Of a DNA stretch of 64,000 bases, positions 52,205 to 61,366 are shown one piece after another; position 1 is the first letter of the stretch; each line of letters starts with the position of its first letter. Source of the stretch: Collinsella aerofaciens (GTDB lineage: Bacteria; Actinomycetota; Coriobacteriia; Coriobacteriales; Coriobacteriaceae); contig NZ_CABJFS010000001.1 of the NCBI RefSeq assembly GCF_902364945.1, positions 1 to 64,000 on the forward strand, written 5' to 3'. A program made the translations under genes and the position numbers. Below the pieces are notes generated by a model. The model was not told the origin of the DNA and searched no databases. It worked only from the letters and a program-made list of their open reading frames with translations.

Positions 52205-53386
52205 ATGCTATTTGTAAATCGGCTGGTACATACGCTTGTTCCCGGCAGCGAGGGCGAGCCGGTCGATACCTCCTGCCGCACCAACGCGGGCTTCGCCGCA
52301 AGCCTCATCTGCATTGGCCTCAATATCACGCTGTGCCTGGCCAAGGGCATCGCGGGCCTGCTCGCCGGCTCTGTCTCGCTCATCGCCGACGCTTTCAACA
52401 ACCTCTCCGATGCCTCGAGCAACATCGTGAGCCTGCTCGGGTTCCGCCTCGCCAGCCGCCCGGCAGACGAAGGCCACCCCTATGGCCACGGCCGCTACGA
52501 GTACCTCGCCGGCTTGTTTGTCGCCGTCCTGGTTTGCGCCGTCGGCATCAACCTGATCCTCGAGTCGGTCACCAAGATCATCAAGCCTTCCCCCACCGCT
52601 TACACGCTCGTTTCCCTTGCGGCGCTGGCTACATCCATGCTCGTTAAGCTCTGGATGGCCGCATTCAACCGCGCGCTGGGCAACCGTATCGATTCCGAAA
52701 CACTCATTGCCACAGCACAGGACTCCAAAAACGACGTCATCACCTCGGGCTCGGTCTTGGTGGCGGCGCTTATTTCGCAGACGACCGGCTTTGACCTCGA
52801 TGGCTGGGCAGGCCTGGGTGTGGGCATCTTCATCTGCATCAGCGGCATGGGCCTAGTGCGCGACGCCATCAGCCCGTTGCTGGGGCAAGCGCCCGACCCC
52901 AAGCTCGTCCAGGCAATCCGCGACAAGATCATGTCCTATCCGCAGGTCTTGGGCACACACGACCTGATGGTGCACGACTACGGCCCCGGTCGTCAGTTTG
53001 CCAGCGCTCACGTGGAGATGCCCGGCGAGGGCGACGCATTTGAGCACCACGAGATCCTGGACACCATCGAGCACGACATCAAGCGCCAGATGGGCATTGG
53101 CATCACGCTGCACTGCGACCCCATCGCGACAACCGGCGATGATTTGCGCGGCTGGGTCAAGCGCGGCGTTATGCAGATCGACCCCGCGCTCTCCATCCAC
53201 GACCTGCACGAGCACGACGGGTTCGTTTCGTTTGACCTGGTGCGCCCCGACGGCTTTGACATATCCGACGAGGAGCTGCTGGAGCTCGTCACGCGCATCG
53301 TGCACGAGCGCCGACCCAATGCCTCATGCGTCGTTACGTTTGACTCGGGCTTTAGCTCGCCCGACCGTCCGGCTGAACAGCTGTAG
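52205..53386 (+). CDS. Cation diffusion facilitator metal exporter
   Basis: A 393-residue CDF transporter exporting divalent metal (Zn, Fe, Mn or Cd) by proton antiport. About six membrane helices precede a cytoplasmic domain. The helix-2 metal site is LIADAFNNLSDASSN and the helix-5 site TAQDSKNDVITS, both with Asp/Asn where Zn transporters often have HxxxD, so the metal may not be zinc. HPYGHGRYEYL is a family hallmark. The C-terminal ~110 residues include the ferredoxin-like domain with His and Asp residues, plus an extension of ~70 residues. The start at 52205 follows GAGGA. Confidence 0.9.
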   Translation: MLFVNRLVHTLVPGSEGEPVDTSCRTNAGFAASLICIGLNITLCLAKGIAGLLAGSVSLIADAFNNLSDASSNIVSLLGFRLASRPADEGHPYGHGRYEYLAGLFVAVLVCAVGINLILESVTKIIKPSPTAYTLVSLAALATSMLVKLWMAAFNRALGNRIDSETLIATAQDSKNDVITSGSVLVAALISQTTGFDLDGWAGLGVGIFICISGMGLVRDAISPLLGQAPDPKLVQAIRDKIMSYPQVLGTHDLMVHDYGPGRQFASAHVEMPGEGDAFEHHEILDTIEHDIKRQMGIGITLHCDPIATTGDDLRGWVKRGVMQIDPALSIHDLHEHDGFVSFDLVRPDGFDISDEELLELVTRIVHERRPNASCVVTFDSGFSSPDRPAEQL

Positions 53387-53398
53387 CCCGCTTAACAG

Positions 53399-54388
53399 CT
53401 AGTTTCCCTGCGCGCCCGAGATGCCGTTTTGCAGTGCATTCCAGGCACCCGTCGCCATGTCGCCCAAGTTCTGCGCGGTGTCGCCCAGGTTTTGTGCCGT
53501 ATCGCCCAGCTCTTGCGCCTTGTCTCCCAACTCCTGTGCCTTGTTGCTCAAGTCCTCCAGCGTATTGGAACTCGAGCTGTCGGTACCGCTTTGGCCGTCG
53601 GGCGAGTTGCCCGAGCTATTCTTGTGCGTGAGTTGAATTTCGAGGTTGCCGCTGTCGTTATAGTAAGCAGAAGTAACGACCCAGTTGGCATCGATGACGG
53701 GCGTTGAGCCATCATCAGTCAGGACCACGGCATTCGAAAGATTGGCGCCGCGCGACTTGAGAAGTTTCTTGGCGTTGGACCAGTACTGCCCCGGGATATC
53801 GCTCAGATCGACGGTGCTAGACGAGGCGGACTCGGTTTGCTCGGCAGCGGTATCGGCCGTTGAACTCCCTCGCTTGTTGAGCATGCCCGACACAATGGCA
53901 AACACAACCGACAGCGCAAAGAAGATCGCCAGCACGATGAGGATCTTCTTGATCACGCTCGACGAACGCGACGGCTTCTTCTCCTCGTCCTCGCCATATT
54001 GCGGAATCGACTTGGGGTACTCGCGATACGGCTCGCGCGACTCGTAGCGAGGCTGCGCCGTGCGAGGCATATACGTCGTCTGCTGAGGCTGCGGAATGGG
54101 ATTTTGCGGCAGGTCATCATAGGGATTCGGCGTCGAGGCGGCATAAGAATCCTGCGGCGCGTAATCAAACGGGTCCGGAGCTGCGTCGCCATAGGGGCCT
54201 TGCGAAGATACAGCATAAAAATCCCGCGCTGTGTCGCCATAGCCCATAACCCGGATTGGCTCGGCAGAAGGCTGCGTCGCGGCGGGGTCGGTATAACCGG
54301 GGTTGGGAACAACGCGGGTCGCATCGGCGCTATCGCCAGCCTGCGCGGAACCGTAGCCGCCCATCACGGTTGTCTTGTCCTGATCCAT
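53399..54388 (-). CDS. Single-span membrane protein with Pro/Tyr-rich head and heptad-repeat tail
   Basis: A 329-residue protein. The first ~140 residues are disordered, rich in Pro, Tyr, Gln and Asp, and likely cytoplasmic. One membrane helix lies at ~146-170 (IKKILIVLAIFFALSVVFAIV). The outer part (~190-260) has DIPGQYWSNAKKLLKSRGA, which recalls a PASTA-like fold. The C-terminus is a run of seven-residue repeats, (K/T)AQ(E/N)LGD, five times. GGAAAGG lies before the ATG. Unknown function; a cell-wall sensing role is possible. Confidence 0.75.
   Translation of the reverse strand: MDQDKTTVMGGYGSAQAGDSADATRVVPNPGYTDPAATQPSAEPIRVMGYGDTARDFYAVSSQGPYGDAAPDPFDYAPQDSYAASTPNPYDDLPQNPIPQPQQTTYMPRTAQPRYESREPYREYPKSIPQYGEDEEKKPSRSSSVIKKILIVLAIFFALSVVFAIVSGMLNKRGSSTADTAAEQTESASSSTVDLSDIPGQYWSNAKKLLKSRGANLSNAVVLTDDGSTPVIDANWVVTSAYYNDSGNLEIQLTHKNSSGNSPDGQSGTDSSSSNTLEDLSNKAQELGDKAQELGDTAQNLGDTAQNLGDMATGAWNALQNGISGAQGN
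53446..53550 (-). repeat. Tandem 21-base repeat coding AQxLGDx heptads
   Basis: About five 21-base units in the 3' end of the membrane-protein gene, coding KAQELGD, KAQELGD, TAQNLGD, TAQNLGD and the like. Such arrays change copy number easily. Confidence 0.7.
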
Positions 54389-54500
54389 GCAACGATTCCT
54401 TTCCGTCGCCCGTAAGCATCAAGTTATCCATGCATTCTACCCGCGCAAAAGCCCGTGACGGACAGAGCCCGTCCATATCTACAAGACAAGCGCGGCTAGA

Positions 54501-54540
54501 AAACAAAAGCCCCGCCGGGCCTTGGTAGGCGCGACGGGGC
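54501..54540 (-). terminator. Rho-independent terminator after fhs
   Basis: GCCCCG pairs with CGGGGC around a GC-rich loop, followed on the minus strand by TTTTGTTT. Confidence 0.75.
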
Positions 54541-54565
54541 GGGCAAGCAGCTATGGGCAACAAGC

Positions 54566-56233
54566 TTAGAACAGGCCGGTGATGTTGCCGTCGTTGTCGA
54601 CGTCGATGTTCTCAGCCGCGGGGACCTTGGGCAGGCCCGGCATGGTCAGAACACTGCCAGTCAGTGCGACCACAAAGTGGGCACCGGCGGAAACCTTGAG
54701 CTCACGCACCGTGATGCGGAAGTTCTCGGGAGCGCCCAGGGCCTTGGCGTTGTCGCTAAAGCTGTACTGCGTCTTGGCGACGCACACCGGCAGGTTGCCA
54801 AAGCCGTTCTCGCGCAGCTCGGCAAGCTGACGCTTGGCAGCCGGCGTAAAGTCGACGCCGTCGGCGCGGTAAACCTTGGTGGCGACGGCCTCGAGGGCGT
54901 CAGCCACATCGGCGCCGTCCTCATAGGCAAACTTGAGCTCGCTCGGCTGCTCAATCAGACGCATGACCTCATCGGCCAGCTCGAGCGCGCCCTCGCCGCC
55001 CTTGGCCCAGACCTCGGAAAGCTTAACGTTGACGCCGAGCTTCTGGCACTCGGACTCGATGAGCGCAAGCTCAGCCTCGGTGTCCGTCGGGAAGCGGTTG
55101 ATGGCGACCACGCAGGGCAGACCATAAACGTTCTGGATGTTGTCGACGTGACGCAGCAGGTTGGGCATGCCGGCCTTGAGTGCCTCGAGGTTCTCCTCGT
55201 TGAGGTCGGCCTTGGCGACGCCACCGTTGTACTTCAGCGCACGAGCGGTGGCGACGACCACGACGGCGCTGGGGCGAACGCCCGTCATGCGGCACTTAAT
55301 GTCGAGGAACTTCTCGGCACCCAAATCGGCACCGAAGCCGGCCTCGGTAATGGCGACATCGCCAAAGCGCATCGCCATACGCGTGGCCATGATAGAGTTG
55401 CAGCCGTGGGCAATGTTGGCGAAGGGGCCGCCGTGGACAAACGCAGGCGTGCCCTCGAGCGTTTGCACCAAGTTGGGCTTGAGCGCGTCCTTAAGCAACG
55501 CGGCCATGGCACCCTGGGCCTTAAGGTCGCGGGCGCGGACGGGCTCGCCGGCAAAGCTGTAGCCGACGACGATCTCGCCCAGGCGCTCCTTGAGGTCGTT
55601 AATGCTTGTAGACAGGCACAGGATTGCCATGACCTCGGAGGCGACGGTGATATCGAAGCCGTCCTCGCGCGGCACGCCCTGGGCCTTACCGCCAATACCG
55701 TCGATGACGTGGCGCAGCTGACGGTCGTTCATATCGACGACGCGCTTCCAAGTGATGCGCTTAACGTCAATACCGAGCTGATTGCCCTGCTGAATATGGT
55801 TGTCGAGCATGGCGGCCAGCAGGTTATTGGCGGCGCCGATAGCATGGAAGTCACCGGTAAAGTGCAGGTTGATATCCTCCATGGGGATGACCTGAGCCCA
55901 GCCGCCGCCGGCAGCGCCGCCCTTAACGCCAAAGACGGGGCCGAGCGAAGGCTCGCGCAGGGCCACGGCACTCTTGACGCCGCGACGACGCAGGCCATCG
56001 GCCAGACCGATGGTCGTGGTGGTCTTGCCCTCGCCCGCAGGCGTTGGGTTGATAGCGGTCACGAGGACGAGCTTGGCCTGGTGATCGGTCGGCTCGTTGA
56101 GCAGTGAATAGTCGACCTTAGCCTTGTCGAAGCCGTACGGAATAAGGTGCTTAACGTCGACGCCGGCGTTCTTGGCCACCTCGGTAATAGGCAGCGGCGT
56201 GACAGAACGTGCGATTTCGATGTCAGTAGGCAT
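54566..56233 (-). CDS. fhs: Formate--tetrahydrofolate ligase
   Basis: Makes 10-formyl-THF from formate, ATP and tetrahydrofolate; the entry point of formate into one-carbon metabolism. The 555-residue protein has the ATP loop [14 protein letters not shown] near residue 68 and the family regions [19 protein letters not shown] and [12 protein letters not shown] (parts quoted). The start at 56233 has AAAGGA. Together with fchA and folD in this window it forms the three-step formate to methylene-THF route. Confidence 0.97.
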   Translation of the reverse strand: MPTDIEIARSVTPLPITEVAKNAGVDVKHLIPYGFDKAKVDYSLLNEPTDHQAKLVLVTAINPTPAGEGKTTTTIGLADGLRRRGVKSAVALREPSLGPVFGVKGGAAGGGWAQVIPMEDINLHFTGDFHAIGAANNLLAAMLDNHIQQGNQLGIDVKRITWKRVVDMNDRQLRHVIDGIGGKAQGVPREDGFDITVASEVMAILCLSTSINDLKERLGEIVVGYSFAGEPVRARDLKAQGAMAALLKDALKPNLVQTLEGTPAFVHGGPFANIAHGCNSIMATRMAMRFGDVAITEAGFGADLGAEKFLDIKCRMTGVRPSAVVVVATARALKYNGGVAKADLNEENLEALKAGMPNLLRHVDNIQNVYGLPCVVAINRFPTDTEAELALIESECQKLGVNVKLSEVWAKGGEGALELADEVMRLIEQPSELKFAYEDGADVADALEAVATKVYRADGVDFTPAAKRQLAELRENGFGNLPVCVAKTQYSFSDNAKALGAPENFRITVRELKVSAGAHFVVALTGSVLTMPGLPKVPAAENIDVDNDGNITGLF

Positions 56234-56377
56234 GGGCGGTCCTTTCGTTACCGAATGAGAAAAAGACCAATTCAGCATAGCACGGGCGCGCAATAGTAAA
56301 ACGCCCATAACCGATGAACGGCGATATGTTTACCCGATGCCCGGCGATAGCCCAACAGCCCGCCAAAACAAAGCGCC

Positions 56378-57445
56378 CTAAACGGTAGGTTCAATCCCCA
56401 GGTGCTCAAAGGTGCGAAGCGTTGCCTGACGGCCCTGCGGCGTACGAATCATCAAGCCGCACTGCAGCAGATAGGGCTCATAGACATCCTCGAGCGTTCC
56501 CGGGTCCTCGCCCACCGCGCTGGCAAGCGTTGTCAGGCCCACGGCACGTCCGGAGAACGTCTTAGCGAGTGTCTCCAAAATGCGAATATCCATCCAGTCC
56601 AGACCAAGCTCATCGATCTCGAAGAACTCGAGCGCCTGACGGCAAATATCAAGCTCAATGGGACCGTTGCCGCGCACCTGCGCGTAATCGCGCACGCGCT
56701 TGAGCAGGCGGTTGGCAAGACGTGGCGTGCCGCGCGAACGCGAGCCGATCTCGAGCGCACTGGGATGGTCGATCGCCACGCCCAGGATGGACGCCGAGCG
56801 CGTCACAATCTGCGCGAGCTCCTCGACCGTGTAGTAATCCAGGCGATATGAAATGCCAAAGCGGTCGCGCAGCGGGCCAGTCAGCATACCCGAGCGGGTC
56901 GTTGCTGCTACGAGCGTAAACTTGGGGATATCCAGGCGAATCGAGCGCGCCGCCGGACCCTTGCCAATCACGATATCGAGGGCAAAGTCCTCCATCGCGG
57001 GGTACAGGACTTCCTCGACCGAACGGTTGAGGCGGTGGATCTCGTCGATAAACAGCACATCACCCGGCTGCAAGTTAGTGAGGATGGCCGCCAGGTCGCC
57101 GGTGCGCGCAATAGCGGGGCCGCTCGTCGTCTTGATCTGAGCGCCCAGCTCGTTGGCGATAACGGTGGCCAGCGTGGTCTTGCCCAGGCCCGGAGGACCC
57201 GAGAAAATCACGTGGTCGAGCGTCTCGCCACGGCTCTGCGCCGCTTCGATCAACACGCGCAGGCTCTGCTTGATGTGCTCCTGGCCACAGTAGTCGTCCA
57301 GGCGCTGGGGGCGCAAAGTGCGGTCGACATCGAGGTCCTCGGCCGTCAGCTCCGAGCCCACCATGCGCTCGCCGTGCGCCATGGATGCCGCCGGCGAGTT
57401 GCCGGGCGTCGCCCACAGGTCCTGAGAGTCATCGGCTTCCCACAT
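56378..57445 (-). CDS. ruvB: Holliday junction branch migration ATPase RuvB
   Basis: The hexameric motor that drives branch migration of Holliday junctions with RuvA. The 355-residue protein has Walker [12 protein letters not shown] near residue 63, Walker [10 protein letters not shown], the sensor ATTRSGML, and the C-terminal winged-helix [12 protein letters not shown]. The ATG at 57445 shares bases with the ruvA stop (TGATG overlap). It is the last gene of ruvC-ruvA-ruvB. Confidence 0.97.
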   Translation of the reverse strand: MWEADDSQDLWATPGNSPAASMAHGERMVGSELTAEDLDVDRTLRPQRLDDYCGQEHIKQSLRVLIEAAQSRGETLDHVIFSGPPGLGKTTLATVIANELGAQIKTTSGPAIARTGDLAAILTNLQPGDVLFIDEIHRLNRSVEEVLYPAMEDFALDIVIGKGPAARSIRLDIPKFTLVAATTRSGMLTGPLRDRFGISYRLDYYTVEELAQIVTRSASILGVAIDHPSALEIGSRSRGTPRLANRLLKRVRDYAQVRGNGPIELDICRQALEFFEIDELGLDWMDIRILETLAKTFSGRAVGLTTLASAVGEDPGTLEDVYEPYLLQCGLMIRTPQGRQATLRTFEHLGIEPTV

Positions 57446-58065
57446 CACGCATCCATTCCGAGTCGCTTAAGCGCCGCGCCGAGCAGATCCTCGACACGCA
57501 TATTCTGCCCATCATACCCGCTCAGGGCAACATCGGTCTCCTGCGGGCTAAAGCCCATGGAAAGGAGCGCCGCACGGGCGTCATCGATGGCCGAGGGAGC
57601 GGCAGCGGGCACGGGCATCGCAACCTGGCCGGGAATCACGTCGACCGGCACAAAGCCCTTGTCCTTGGCAAAGGTGCTCTTGAGCTCCAGGATCAGACGC
57701 TGAGCTGTCTTTTTGCCCACACCGGGCACCTTGGCCATGCCCTTGTCGTCCTCGGCCATCACCAGCGAATACAATTGCCCCACGGTATAGGTGGAAAGCA
57801 CGGCGAGCGCCAAGCGCGGGCCAACGCCCGAGACAGACACGAGCCGATCGAACATCGTGCGCTCATCCTTAGAGGAAAAACCGAAAAGTGTCATGGCGTC
57901 CTCGCGCACCTGCATACGCGTGTAGAGGCGGACCTCGCCGCCGGGCGTCGGCAACGTGGCCGCAGTGCTGCCCGAGATGCCGAGCTCAAAGCCAACGCCC
58001 GACACATCGACGACAGCAGAGCTCATCGTGGCCTCGACAAGCGTTCCGTGGAGCTGGGAGATCAT
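57445..58065 (-). CDS. ruvA: Holliday junction DNA-binding protein RuvA
   Basis: The 206-residue tetrameric junction-binding subunit. It has the N-terminal OB-fold ([12 protein letters not shown]), the helix-hairpin-helix motifs [16 protein letters not shown] and [18 protein letters not shown], and a C-terminal RuvB-contacting domain ([14 protein letters not shown]). Both ends overlap neighbours by TGATG, so ruvC, ruvA and ruvB are strictly coupled in translation. Confidence 0.96.
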   Translation of the reverse strand: MISQLHGTLVEATMSSAVVDVSGVGFELGISGSTAATLPTPGGEVRLYTRMQVREDAMTLFGFSSKDERTMFDRLVSVSGVGPRLALAVLSTYTVGQLYSLVMAEDDKGMAKVPGVGKKTAQRLILELKSTFAKDKGFVPVDVIPGQVAMPVPAAAPSAIDDARAALLSMGFSPQETDVALSGYDGQNMRVEDLLGAALKRLGMDA

Positions 58066-58586
58066 CAGTATCCGGTTCCTCTCTGTTGATAGAACTCGCC
58101 GCCGGTAAGCGCCCGGGTGCGGCTGAGGTTTACGTGGCAGATGGCGCAAGCCAGGGCATCGGCGGCATGGTCGGGATGCGGGTCGTGATCGAGCTGCGTG
58201 AGCGTACGCACCATGTAGGCGACCTGCCGTTTGTCCGCGGCACCGGTGCCCACAACAGCCTGTTTGATCTGCATGGGCGTGTATTCGCCAATTTCGAGCG
58301 CGCACTCCGAAAGCGCCACGAGCGCGGCGCCACGGGCATGCGCCGTAGGGATGGCCGAGCGAACGTTGGCGCCAAAGTAAATGCTCTCGATAGCAGCGGT
58401 ATCGGGTCGATAGCGCTCCACGACACCCTTGAGGTCGCGGGCGATATGCGACAGGCGCACCGCGAGCGGACTGCCTGCGCTGGTCTCGATGCAGCCATAG
58501 GCACGGCAGCGAACCTCGCCACGCCGCTCCTCGATAATCCCCCAACCCGTATGAGCCAAACCGGGGTCGATGCCCAAAATAACCAA
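58065..58586 (-). CDS. ruvC: Crossover junction endodeoxyribonuclease RuvC
   Basis: Resolves Holliday junctions by paired nicks. The 173-residue protein shows the four acidic catalytic positions: ILGIDPG near the N-terminus, AIESIYFG in the middle, and DHAADALACAICH near the C-terminus. The start is probably TTG at 58586, since GGGGAGG lies just before it; the frame is open to 58607 and beyond without family similarity. An SOS-type box lies 57 bases upstream. Confidence 0.95.
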   Translation of the reverse strand: MVILGIDPGLAHTGWGIIEERRGEVRCRAYGCIETSAGSPLAVRLSHIARDLKGVVERYRPDTAAIESIYFGANVRSAIPTAHARGAALVALSECALEIGEYTPMQIKQAVVGTGAADKRQVAYMVRTLTQLDHDPHPDHAADALACAICHVNLSRTRALTGGEFYQQRGTGY

Positions 58587-58642
58587 GCCAACCTCCCCTC
58601 GCCACAAGCGCAGCGCAAGACAAGGCCCCGCGCATCATTCAC

Positions 58643-58654
58643 GAACGTCTGTTC
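58643..58654 (-). promoter_or_regulatory. Candidate LexA (SOS) box of ruvCAB
   Basis: GAACAGACGTTC on the minus strand fits the Gram-positive/actinobacterial LexA pattern (GAAC, four bases, GTTC), with flanking A and G close to CGAAC..GTTCG. It lies between a TATTCT-like -10 box and ruvC. Confidence 0.7.
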
Positions 58655-58750
58655 TAGAATAACACAACGGGGGCAAAGTGCTTAAAGCAAGATAGATTCG
58701 GCAGAAGCAATGTGTGTAAGAGAATCTCTCCCGCAATGTTTCCGTCTGCC

Positions 58751-60736
58751 CTAGTTCTGGCTAAAGAACGGGAACTGCCTCGGATCCACCGGCGGATGCG
58801 GCATCGGCGTGCCCTGGGGTCCACCCTGCGGGCCACCCTGGCCGCCCATCATCTTATCGATGGCGTCCTGAACCTCGCCCTCGAACTTTTTCATGCCCTC
58901 GTGCAAACGACGCTGACCGTCCTCAGAGCGCAGCTCCTCCATCTGCTCGGGCGAAATACCCAGCAGCTCACCCAAAATGCCCATCATCTCACCGCGCATA
59001 CGGTCACTCGTATCGTCGTCGGCAAAGCGACGCACCTCGGCGCGCGCCAGCGAATCAACCGTCATGCGCTCCTTGCCGTTGAGCCCCAGATCGGACCACG
59101 CAAGCATGTACGGCCAGGCGCGCTCGGCAAACGAACGGGCAGAGACGATCGGCACCGTCGGCAGCATGCGGCGGGCGGCCTCGCCCTGACGCACGAGCAT
59201 CAGCAGCAGCGAGCAGGCCTCAGGCTTGCCAGCGGCCATCGGGATGTCGTCGAAAGATCGATTGCGGTCCACGTGCGACTCGAGCGCACCATCGACCTCA
59301 CCCGGCTCGAGCCCGCCGAGCAGCTGTGCCGCGCGGTCGAGCATATCGACCGGACCGTCGAGCGTCGAGAGCGCCTGCGCCAGCACTCGCTCCATACAAT
59401 CTTCCACCGCGTTGAGCGTCACGAGCTCTTGGGGCACCACGGCAGACGTGCGGTTGCGCACGCGCGCCACAAACTCAAGCGTCGACAGGTACACATCGCC
59501 AAAGGGCGCGTAATCGCCCTGGTAGCCGCCGCAAAGCGCCGGCGCCGCCAGCGCGTACTCGGTTTTGGACAGCGGACTCAACGCCATCGCACCCAGCTCG
59601 AGCGCCGTGTCCTCCAGCATGAGGCCCAGCGTGCGAGAGCGCAGGCGCTCGGCGTCGCCCGCCGACACATCGCGGTCGAGCACGCGCGCGGCATCCGGCG
59701 CATCGCGCTCAACCGTGCGAATATGCAGGCGCTCGGCAATGGCGCGAACGGCGGCACAGCGAGCAGCCTCGGCCTCCTCCTGCGCCGGCGTAAAGATGCG
59801 GTTGCGCCCCAGCACCAGGCCAATCACATTACGTGGGCCCAGAGCGTCGACGGCCAGCGCCGCCAGCAGGGACGACGGCAAGTCGCCCTCGAGTGCCACC
59901 ACGGCGCGCGACGCACCGTGGGCCCGGGCGTTGTCGCGCACGGCGAGCACCAGCGCCTGCCACAGCCACTCCTCGGAACGGAACTCGGGCAGTTCGTGAT
60001 CTTCCAGGGCATCGAGCATCACGCCGCGCTGAATCTCCTGAACCAGCAGGCTCTCCTCAAAACACGGCGCTTGGGCCACCACGCGACCGCAGTCGTCGAG
60101 CACAAACGAACCGCCGGTATACACCGACTCGTCATAGGCACCGACCGGCGCCATACAGGCAAACCACACGCTGCGCTTGGATGCGATCTTGCGGTAGGCG
60201 CCGCTGCGAACGGCGGCAATGGCGGCAGTCTCGCGGTCGGTCATGTCAAACGCATTGAATTGGAAATACGCAATGAGGTCAACACCGGTCGGCAACATCT
60301 CGAGTTCGCGGTCCAAGTCAAAAATCACGGCGATGCGCACGCCGTCCACGTCGAACACCGGCGGCGCCCAACGCGTGTCGTTGTTCTCGCCACGCTGCAG
60401 GGCAATGCTCGAACGCGCCGGCACCACATGACCGTCCTTGAGCATCATGTAGTCGAGCAGCGGCTGACCCTCAAACGAAACCGCCGCGGGCACGATGCAG
60501 ATCATGTCAAGCTCCTGGATGCGCTCGGCGACACCAGTCAAGCCGGCAAGCATGTCGTGCTCAAAGTCGGCAGCGCCCACCAGGCCACCGGGCATGGCGC
60601 CCATAAAGAGCGGAGCCGGAACGCACAGCACGCGCGCCCCGCGCTCGTGGGCCAGACGAGCCTGGTCCTCGATGCGGCCGCAAATGCCCTCAATATCACC
60701 CAGGCGCATATCGATCTGTGCAAGCGCGAGCTTCAT
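58751..60736 (-). CDS. NadE-like protein with degenerate glutaminase and synthetase sites
   Basis: A 661-residue protein with the layout of glutamine-dependent NAD synthetase: a nitrilase-like half (~1-245) and an NAD-synthetase-like half (~255-500). The family outline is clear (ALGPRNVIGLVLG; LSPLSKTEYAL; GDYAPFGDVYLSTL). But key residues are changed: no Glu in the VPAPLF segment (~39-44), Phe139 where the nucleophilic Cys of ICED should be (VIFDLDRE), and LEGDLPSS (282-289) in place of the pyrophosphate loop SGGxDS. The last ~160 residues are an unrelated tail ending in a Gly/Pro/Gln-rich stretch. It is probably a non-catalytic relative. No second nadE is in the window. Confidence 0.8.
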   Translation of the reverse strand: MKLALAQIDMRLGDIEGICGRIEDQARLAHERGARVLCVPAPLFMGAMPGGLVGAADFEHDMLAGLTGVAERIQELDMICIVPAAVSFEGQPLLDYMMLKDGHVVPARSSIALQRGENNDTRWAPPVFDVDGVRIAVIFDLDRELEMLPTGVDLIAYFQFNAFDMTDRETAAIAAVRSGAYRKIASKRSVWFACMAPVGAYDESVYTGGSFVLDDCGRVVAQAPCFEESLLVQEIQRGVMLDALEDHELPEFRSEEWLWQALVLAVRDNARAHGASRAVVALEGDLPSSLLAALAVDALGPRNVIGLVLGRNRIFTPAQEEAEAARCAAVRAIAERLHIRTVERDAPDAARVLDRDVSAGDAERLRSRTLGLMLEDTALELGAMALSPLSKTEYALAAPALCGGYQGDYAPFGDVYLSTLEFVARVRNRTSAVVPQELVTLNAVEDCMERVLAQALSTLDGPVDMLDRAAQLLGGLEPGEVDGALESHVDRNRSFDDIPMAAGKPEACSLLLMLVRQGEAARRMLPTVPIVSARSFAERAWPYMLAWSDLGLNGKERMTVDSLARAEVRRFADDDTSDRMRGEMMGILGELLGISPEQMEELRSEDGQRRLHEGMKKFEGEVQDAIDKMMGGQGGPQGGPQGTPMPHPPVDPRQFPFFSQN

Positions 60737-60853
60737 GGCTCAGCCCTTTCCGTCGTAAACCATCGAAATCGTAGTAAAAGCGCCGGCCGCATGATGCAGT
60801 CGGCGCTCGCATGTGCATATGCTAGCTATGATACCCCGAGCGGGGGCGCGCTC

Positions 60854-61216
60854 CTAGAATGTCGCGGACCACAGCCCGTGCAGGTTGCAGTAGGCATAGA
60901 CGGTACCGGTCTTGGAACCGCCGGCAAAAAACGTCGCGGGCTTCATGCCGGGCTCAAGGTAATGGACCTCTAAGCGGCCCTCGGCCTCAAGGGCGATCCA
61001 CTCAATATAGTGCTCGGGCAGGCTGGGGTGCTCGACCGAGCCAACGCGTGCGCGAATCACGTGACCGTCGCGCTCGGTCTCGACAACAGGCACGTGCTTC
61101 TCGTGCGCCGCGTCCTCAGTGTTTGCGGTCAGTTCCGTGCAACCGGCAGGGGTTGCAACGTCGTTGCCAAGGGCGGCAATGAGCTTACCGTCGGGGTCCT
61201 TAAAGAATTTCGCCAT
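60854..61216 (-). CDS. Desulfoferrodoxin-type superoxide reductase
   Basis: A 120-residue iron protein that reduces superoxide to peroxide in anaerobes without releasing oxygen. The iron-site residues are visible: EKHVP, HPSLPEHYIEWIAL and YCNLHGLW, which provide the four His and one Cys. The N-terminal desulforedoxin cysteines are absent, so it is of the neelaredoxin (single-iron) class. AAAGGAG precedes the ATG at 61216. It supports an anaerobic lifestyle. Confidence 0.93.
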   Translation of the reverse strand: MAKFFKDPDGKLIAALGNDVATPAGCTELTANTEDAAHEKHVPVVETERDGHVIRARVGSVEHPSLPEHYIEWIALEAEGRLEVHYLEPGMKPATFFAGGSKTGTVYAYCNLHGLWSATF

Positions 61217-61366
61217 GATGTTCTCCTTTGCTGACGTGCCAATGTTCTTGATGGTTCTTATGCCCAAAGGCAGACAAACCATCCACGGCATTGCAAATGA
61301 ACACATAACGGGCGGGGACGATGGGGCAGCGTGCGCTATCCGCCCTGGCGGCCCCACCCGAGCGGG

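Noticed and set aside
58712..60973. 753-codon plus-strand frame opposite the NadE-like gene
   Set aside because: Antisense shadow; Arg/His-rich with no family features.
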